Position numbers and translations under genes: made by a program. Of a DNA stretch of 35,519 bases, positions 30,517 through 35,519 are shown piece after piece (the first letter of the stretch is position 1; the number at the start of each line of letters is the position of its first letter). This stretch comes from Deltaproteobacteria bacterium (GTDB taxonomy: Bacteria > Desulfobacterota > DSM-4660 > Desulfatiglandales > Desulfatiglandaceae): positions 1-35,519 of the forward strand of contig JAIPDI010000052.1 of assembly GCA_021737785.1 (NCBI GenBank). Direction: 5' to 3'. Under the pieces are notes generated by a model. That model was not told the origin of the DNA, searched no databases, and worked only from the letters and a program-made list of their open reading frames with translations.

Positions 30517-33500
30517 GTGACCGATTCACCATTTGTACACCTTCATGTGCATACGGAATTCAGCCTGCTTGACGGGGCCATCCGGATCGACCGGATGCTT
30601 CAAAAGGCCCGGCGTTTGGGAATGGAGAGCGTGGCCATTACGGATCACGGCAATATGTTCGGGGTGGTCCAGTTCTACGATCAGGCCGTGAAGGCAAAGA
30701 TTAAACCGATCATCGGGTGCGAGGTGTATGTGGCCCCCAACGACCGGCGGGATCGGTCTCCTTCTCGGGGCGGGGGACCGACGGCCCACCATCTCACCCT
30801 TCTGGTCATGAACGAGGAGGGATACCGGAACCTGAGCGCCCTGGTCACCCTGGGTCACCTGGAGGGGTTTTATTATCATCCCCGCGTGGACATGGAACTG
30901 CTCAAGAAACACCATTCCGGGCTTATCGCCCTTTCCGGGTGCCTGAAAGGGGTGGTTCCTTATCTGGCCCTGGCCGGACAGATGGAGGCGGCGAGGGAGA
31001 AGGCGAGGGAGCTGGCCTCGGTGTTTGACGGACGGTTTTATTTAGAGGTCCAGGCCAATACGCTCTCTGAACAGAAACGGGTCAACCGGATGCTCAGGGA
31101 GATCTCCAAAGATCTGTCCCTCCCCTTGGTGGGCACCAACGACTGCCATTATCTGAACAAGGAGGACGCACAGGCCCATGATGTGCTCCTGTGCATTCAG
31201 ACAGGCAAATCGGTGGACGATGAAAAGCGCCTCAAGTTCTCCTGCGACGAATTTTATTTCAAGTCCCGCGCCGAGATGGAAGAGGCCCTTCAAGGATATG
31301 AGGACGCGCTTGACAATACGGTTCGGGTGGCTGAACAGTGCAACTATGAAATGAGCTTCGGGGAGTATAAGTTCCCGGTATTTCGTGCGGAAAAGGATCG
31401 GAGCCTTGACGACCTGCTGACCCATAAGGCCAGGGAGGGGTTTGCACGGCGAATGGCCGAAAAGGAGGCGGAAGAAGGACCGCTCTCGGAGGAGGTCAGG
31501 GCGGAGTATCGCGACCGGCTGGAGTTTGAACTGTCGGTGATCCTCAAGATGGGGTTTGCAGGGTATTTTCTGATTGTGGCCGATTTTATCGAATACGCCC
31601 ACCGGCATGATATCGCCGTGGGACCCGGCCGGGGCTCGGCAGCCGGGTCTCTGGTGGCCTTTTGTCTCAATATCACCAATATCGAGCCCATCAAGTATGG
31701 TCTCCTTTTTGAACGGTTCCTGAATCCGGCCCGGATCAGCATGCCGGATATTGACATCGATTTCTGCGTCAACGGCCGGGACCAGGTCATCCGCTATGTG
31801 GCGGAAAAATACGGACAGGAAAACGTCAGCCAGATCATCACCTTTGGGACCATGAAGGCCAGGGGGGTGATCCGGGACGTGGGCCGCAGCCTCAACATCC
31901 CCCTGGGAGAGGTGGACCGCATCGCCAAGCTGGTGCCCGAAGGCCCGGGGGTCCGTCTGGATGACGCCATCCGCGACGAGCCCGAATTGAGAAGCCTGGA
32001 GGAGGGCGAAGGGCCGGGGAAAAAACTCCTGGAGATATCCCGCGCCCTGGAGGGGCTGTCCCGGCATGCATCCACCCACGCCTGCGGGGTGGTGATTGCG
32101 GACCGGCCGCTGGTGGAATACCTCCCCCTCTACCGCGGGCACAAGGGTGAAATCATGGCCCAGTTCACCATGGAACGGATTGAAAAGCTGGGTCTTATCA
32201 AATTTGATTTCCTGGGTCTCAAGACCCTGACGGTCATCAAGGAGGCGCTTCACCTCATTGAAAAAACCGCGGGAGAGAAGATCGACCTGGGAAAGATTCC
32301 CCTCGACGATAAAGCGCCTTACCAGCTCTGCTCAGATGGAAAGACCACCGGTGTGTTCCAGCTGGAAAGTTCGGGCATGAAGGACCTCCTGAGAAGGCTC
32401 CGGCCCGAGGTCTTTGAAGACATGATCGCCCTCATGGCCCTTTACCGGCCGGGTCCGCTGGGGAGCAACATGATCGACGATTTCATCAACGGAAAGCACG
32501 GAAACGGCAAGATCAACTATTTCCTGCCGACGCTGGAACCGATTCTGAAGGAGACCTACGGGGTCATATTGTATCAGGAACAGGTAATGAAAATCGCCCA
32601 GGTCCTGGCCGGCTACACCATGGGGGAGGCCGATGAGCTTCGCAAGGCCGTGGGGAAAAAGAAGCCCGAGCTGATGGCAAAGCACCGCACCAAGTTTGTG
32701 CAAGGGGCCGTGGGAAACGGGGTTGCGCAGCCGATGGCCGAGAAGCTCTTCGGGCTGATCGATAAGTTCGGGGGATACGGATTTAACAAGTCTCATTCCG
32801 CGGCCTATGCCATGATCGCCTTTCAGACCGCCTATCTCAAGGCCCATTATCCGGTTCAATTCATGGCCGCGCTACTGACCCAGGATATGGGGAACCAGGA
32901 CAAGACCATCAAGAACATCGCCGAATGCCGGGCCATGGGGATCGAGATTCTCCCCCCGGATGTGAACGAAAGCCAGGCGGATTTTTCCGTGGTGGATGGA
33001 AAGATCCGGTTCGGGCTGGCCGCGGTCAAGAATGTGGGGGTCAAGGCGGTGGAACTGGTGATCCAGGAGAGAGACCAGCATGGGCCGTTCGGCGATCTGC
33101 TGGACTTCTGCAGGCGGGTGGATGGGTCCAAGGTCAACCGGAGGGTCCTGGAAGGCCTCATCCAGTGCGGGGCCTTTGATTTTACCGGGGAGTACAGGTC
33201 GAGGCTCTTTGCCGGGCTCGATGACGCCCTTCGTATCTGCGGGGCCAATCACGACCCCAATCAACTCAATATCTTCGGATCTCTGGCACTCCAAAACGGG
33301 GGCGCCGGGGGGCTCCTTGAACTCCCGGACATCCCCGAATGGTCTGAGGCAGAGCGGTTGAGAAAAGAAAAGGAGGGCCTGGGGTTTTATATTACCGGAC
33401 ACCCCCTGGACAGCTTCAGGCAGGAGATCGATCGGTTTGCCACGTGCCTCATCCAGGACCTTCACACCCGTAAGGACAAGGGGCAGGTCAAGATCGCCGG

Positions 33501-33978
33501 CGTGTTGGCAGGTGTCAAGATCAAGCGGACCAAGCGGGGAGAAAAGATGGCTGTCGTTCAATTGGAGGACCTGACCGGCTCCACCGAGGTGGTGATATTT
33601 CCGGATGTCTTTGCCGGGGCCTCCCCCCTCCTGAAGGGGGACGAGCCCCTCCTCATTACCGGGAGCGTGGAGATCGGCGAAACCGCGGCCAAGATCCTTG
33701 CAAAGGAGATCGAGAGGCTCAGCGATGTCCGCCTGAGTGTGGTAAAGGCCATCACGGTGGCCCTGGAAAACGGGAGGGCTTCACGGGAGATCCTGGAAGA
33801 CCTGCGGGATATTGTTTTCAGATATCCCGGGGAGAGCCGGCTCTTGTTCAAGGTGGGCATGTCCGGAGGGAATCCGCTCATGATATCCGCACACGGCCGG
33901 TTCAATGTGCTCCCCTGTAGAGGATTCCTGACCGAGATGGATGAACTTCTGGGATACCGGGCGTGGGAACTGATTTAG
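30517..33978 (+). CDS. dnaE: DNA polymerase III alpha subunit
   Basis: The 1153-residue protein is the replicative polymerase DnaE, of normal length. The N-terminal PHP domain is visible (FVHLHVHTEFSLLDG, VAITDHGNMFGVVQFYD, IIGCEVYVAP). The polymerase palm carries PDIDIDFC with catalytic D411 and D413, and the third aspartate D564 in KFDFLGLKTLT. GRGSAAGSLVAFCL, HACGVVIADRPLVEY, YQEQVMKIAQVLAGYTMGEADELRKAVGKKK and GYGFNKSHSAAYAMIAFQTAYLKAHYP are all family motifs. An OB fold follows near residue 985 (VKIAGVLAGVKIKRTKRGEKMAVVQLEDLTGSTEVVIFPDVF), then a tau-binding C-terminus. GTG 30517 is supported by AGGAAGGA. The gene stands alone between two short repeat tracts. Confidence 0.98.
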   Translation: MTDSPFVHLHVHTEFSLLDGAIRIDRMLQKARRLGMESVAITDHGNMFGVVQFYDQAVKAKIKPIIGCEVYVAPNDRRDRSPSRGGGPTAHHLTLLVMNEEGYRNLSALVTLGHLEGFYYHPRVDMELLKKHHSGLIALSGCLKGVVPYLALAGQMEAAREKARELASVFDGRFYLEVQANTLSEQKRVNRMLREISKDLSLPLVGTNDCHYLNKEDAQAHDVLLCIQTGKSVDDEKRLKFSCDEFYFKSRAEMEEALQGYEDALDNTVRVAEQCNYEMSFGEYKFPVFRAEKDRSLDDLLTHKAREGFARRMAEKEAEEGPLSEEVRAEYRDRLEFELSVILKMGFAGYFLIVADFIEYAHRHDIAVGPGRGSAAGSLVAFCLNITNIEPIKYGLLFERFLNPARISMPDIDIDFCVNGRDQVIRYVAEKYGQENVSQIITFGTMKARGVIRDVGRSLNIPLGEVDRIAKLVPEGPGVRLDDAIRDEPELRSLEEGEGPGKKLLEISRALEGLSRHASTHACGVVIADRPLVEYLPLYRGHKGEIMAQFTMERIEKLGLIKFDFLGLKTLTVIKEALHLIEKTAGEKIDLGKIPLDDKAPYQLCSDGKTTGVFQLESSGMKDLLRRLRPEVFEDMIALMALYRPGPLGSNMIDDFINGKHGNGKINYFLPTLEPILKETYGVILYQEQVMKIAQVLAGYTMGEADELRKAVGKKKPELMAKHRTKFVQGAVGNGVAQPMAEKLFGLIDKFGGYGFNKSHSAAYAMIAFQTAYLKAHYPVQFMAALLTQDMGNQDKTIKNIAECRAMGIEILPPDVNESQADFSVVDGKIRFGLAAVKNVGVKAVELVIQERDQHGPFGDLLDFCRRVDGSKVNRRVLEGLIQCGAFDFTGEYRSRLFAGLDDALRICGANHDPNQLNIFGSLALQNGGAGGLLELPDIPEWSEAERLRKEKEGLGFYITGHPLDSFRQEIDRFATCLIQDLHTRKDKGQVKIAGVLAGVKIKRTKRGEKMAVVQLEDLTGSTEVVIFPDVFAGASPLLKGDEPLLITGSVEIGETAAKILAKEIERLSDVRLSVVKAITVALENGRASREILEDLRDIVFRYPGESRLLFKVGMSGGNPLMISAHGRFNVLPCRGFLTEMDELLGYRAWELI

Positions 33979-33980
33979 GG

Positions 33981-34066
33981 CTGGATGCTGGGTACTGGAT
34001 GCTGGATGATAGCTTAATACCTCAGCAGCTTAACAGCTCAGCAGCTTACCAGCTCATCAGCTCAAT
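33981..34066. repeat. Heptamer and octamer repeats downstream of dnaE
   Basis: Two bases after the dnaE stop there are four 7-base units (CTGGATG, CTGGGTA, CTGGATG, CTGGATG; 33981-34008), the inverse orientation of the tract before dnaE. From 34027 to 34066 five 8-base units of the AGCTNANC type follow (AGCTTAAC, AGCTCAGC, AGCTTACC, AGCTCATC, AGCTCAAT). Confidence 0.85.
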
Positions 34067-34189
34067 CCCTCACGCCCTACACCTTATGTTATTACGAGAA
34101 ACGCGACCCCAATAAACGCAATAAACTCAACCAACTCAGCAAACCCACAACGCGCAACGAGTAGCGCGCAACCAGATAAGGAGGCCCTT

Positions 34190-35167
34190 ATGGGTCGGGT
34201 GTCTGCAAGAAAAATCGGGCCACGCGATCTCCTGTGGCTGGGGATGGCGTGTTTTTGCGGGATCTGTCTTGCGGCGGTTTCATGGGCCGCCAAGGAGGAA
34301 GAAATGAACAAGGGGGCTGAAGTAACGGTCAGAGAGGCCCTGGGGGCAGGAAGGTGGTTTCCAGGAAACGGAATGGAACTGAAGGCAATGATTGATGAGT
34401 ACATGGAGAATGCCCGGGTGGCTGAGGTGAACGGCAGGATCGTGGCCGCCATTGCCCCCCACGCGGGATATATCTACTCCGGGAAGGTGGCCGGTTACAC
34501 GTTTCGGGCCATAAGGGACAACGCCGCCGCCCGGGGCCGGCCCGATACGGTGGTGGTGCTCGGGATAGGGCATCGCGAAGGCTTTCAAGGGGTGGCGCTC
34601 ATGGAGGGCGACGTGCTGCGAACGCCCCTTGGGGATGCGGTGCTGGACAAGGCGAGCGGAGCACTTATGGCTGGGATAAGCCCCCGGATATACTTTGATT
34701 ACACTCCTCATGCGGGCGAGCATTCGGCTGAAAACGAGATCCCTTTTGTCCAGGCGGCCCTCCCTGGAATTCCGATGATCGTGGGGCTCGTGGGGGACCA
34801 CGATCCGCGGACCCTAGACGATCTGGCGGCTGGGCTGGAGGCCCTTTCCCAAAAGAAAAGGATCCTGGTGATTGCCAGCACCGACATGCTGCATGACGCG
34901 GATTACGGCCTTGTGACCCGTACGGACAAGCACACCCTGGAGATGGTGAAGATCATGGATGAGGCGGGGATCCGGAAGGGCTGGGGCTATTCGAAACAGA
35001 TATTCTGCGGGATAGGGCCGGTCCTTGCGGCGATGCGATTTGCAAAACAGAAGGGATGCGAGGAGGGCAAGGTCCTGTTCTACCGGAACAGCGGCGATGA
35101 TTTCCCCGAGAGCCGGGGCCGCTGGGTGGTGGGCTACGGAGCGGTGGTCTTTGCCGTTCCCGACTAA
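34190..35167 (+). CDS. Memo-family (AmmeMemoRadiSam system B) protein with export signal
   Basis: The 325-residue protein is a Memo1-like member of the extradiol-dioxygenase-like fold, the B component of the three-part AmmeMemoRadiSam system. Putative metal and active-site residues are all present: H91 in IAPHAGYIYSG, H128 in LGIGHREGF, H177 in HAGEHSAENEIPF, H235 in STDMLHDADYG and C273 in IFCGIGPV. Unlike most homologues it begins with a hydrophobic segment (DLLWLGMACFCGICLAAVSWAAK, residues 13-35) that looks like a signal peptide or lipoprotein/anchor. The radical SAM (A) and AMMECR1 partners are not in the window but could follow downstream. AAGGAGG lies 5 bases before ATG 34190. Confidence 0.85.
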   Translation: MGRVSARKIGPRDLLWLGMACFCGICLAAVSWAAKEEEMNKGAEVTVREALGAGRWFPGNGMELKAMIDEYMENARVAEVNGRIVAAIAPHAGYIYSGKVAGYTFRAIRDNAAARGRPDTVVVLGIGHREGFQGVALMEGDVLRTPLGDAVLDKASGALMAGISPRIYFDYTPHAGEHSAENEIPFVQAALPGIPMIVGLVGDHDPRTLDDLAAGLEALSQKKRILVIASTDMLHDADYGLVTRTDKHTLEMVKIMDEAGIRKGWGYSKQIFCGIGPVLAAMRFAKQKGCEEGKVLFYRNSGDDFPESRGRWVVGYGAVVFAVPD

Positions 35168-35181
35168 GGCGGCAAAAAGTA

Positions 35182-35382
35182 TCTCACACAGAGCCACAGA
35201 GCCACGGAGAAAAAAGACATTGTGACAGACAATACAAGAAATTTTCTGCAATACAGGATATCACCAGTATAAAAGCATCACCGGCATTAATTGATAATTC
35301 AACCACACAAAGCAGCGGATTTCACAAGGCAGAATTACACCAAAACAGTTTTTAATTCAATCTCCGTGGCTCTGTGCCTCTG
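35182..35382. repeat. Inverted pair of cacagag-type repeats
   Basis: CACAGAGCCACGGAGA (35195-35210) is exactly inverted in TCTCCGTGGCTCTGTG (35361-35376), with about 150 bases between the arms. Both arms are longer and imperfect outside this 16-base core. The family is related to the copy at 10614-10705. The right arm directly precedes the group II intron. Confidence 0.75.
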
Positions 35383-35519
35383 GTGCGCCAGGCTAAGCCT
35401 GGCTGATCTTGTAACCTGAAAGGAGGTTACCCTGTTAATTGCTCGTTCAGCAGGTAGCGGAGCGGGCGGCCCGCGGAGTAATCCAAAGGGTCGAAGCCCC
35501 GCCGAGCGAACGCGCGAGC
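35383..35519 (+). mobile_element. Group II intron 5' end, running off the window
   Basis: The sequence starts GTGCGCC, the standard 5' boundary of many bacterial group II introns, followed by a CCAGGC/GCCTGG hairpin, the stem GTAACCT-GAAAGG-AGGTTAC, then GCTCGTTCAGCAGGTAGCGG and a segment with CCGCGGAGTAATCCAAAGGGTCGAAGCC and GCCGAGCGAACGCGCGAGC. These match the layout of intron domain I start regions. The intron begins 7 bases after the right arm of the cacagag repeat. The intron-encoded reverse transcriptase would lie beyond 35519. Confidence 0.75.

Noticed and set aside
31042-32253. 403-codon minus-strand open frame inside dnaE
   Set aside because: Shadow of the dnaE reading frame; no independent evidence.

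Overview
The window looks like a chromosomal segment of an anaerobic deltaproteobacterium in the broad sense (Desulfobacterota, sulfate-reducer or syntroph type). That is an inference from gene content: a TAXI-type TRAP transporter with CoA-ester enzymes, a low-potential ferredoxin, a DUF1566 lectin-fold protein with a MutS-like partner, large secreted repeat proteins, and many short intergenic repeats. No rRNA or tRNA gene was recognised, so the assignment stays loose.

Bases 1-5,500 are a patchwork of accessory DNA. They hold the 3' part of a RAYT (REP-associated tyrosine transposase), two short RAYT 5' remnants, a VapBC-type toxin-antitoxin pair, a HigBA pair whose toxin frame is cut by a TGA at a normally tryptophan position, a SAM methyltransferase and a DUF6125-like protein. 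Bases 5,500-7,100 carry a CDF-type cation efflux protein, a DUF4143 ATPase remnant and a one-cluster ferredoxin with Ser at a ligand position.

Bases 7,180-16,440 form a minus-strand catabolic block. Read in transcription order it is a FadR/GntR regulator, a PaaK-like acyl-CoA ligase, a TAXI solute-binding protein, a fused TRAP permease and two biotin-type carboxyltransferases. Together they suggest uptake of an unknown carboxylate, activation to a CoA ester and carboxyl transfer or decarboxylation. No biotin carboxylase or biotin carrier is present here. Three of the gaps between these genes hold repeats or hairpins. A MITE-like element separates the block from a plus-strand MoxR ATPase/CoxE-like VWA pair (16,887-19,192).

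Bases 19,200-20,740 are poor in genes, with one 41-residue membrane protein and one doubtful small ORF. Bases 20,744-29,810 are a plus-strand island of five secreted proteins. Three of them (20,744, 26,072 and 28,072) have unrelated N-terminal architectures but the same C-terminal module of about 95 residues, followed by the same structured 3' DNA element with compensatory base changes. Between them lies a DUF1566 protein whose C-terminus has the codon signature of a diversity-generating retroelement (DGR) variable region, followed by a GC hairpin and a small MutS-like gene. No reverse transcriptase or template repeat is in the window.

The right end has dnaE (30,517-33,978), flanked by heptamer repeat tracts in opposite orientation, a Memo-family protein with an export-type N-terminus, an inverted repeat of the cacagag type, and the first 137 bases of what looks like a group II intron running off the window.
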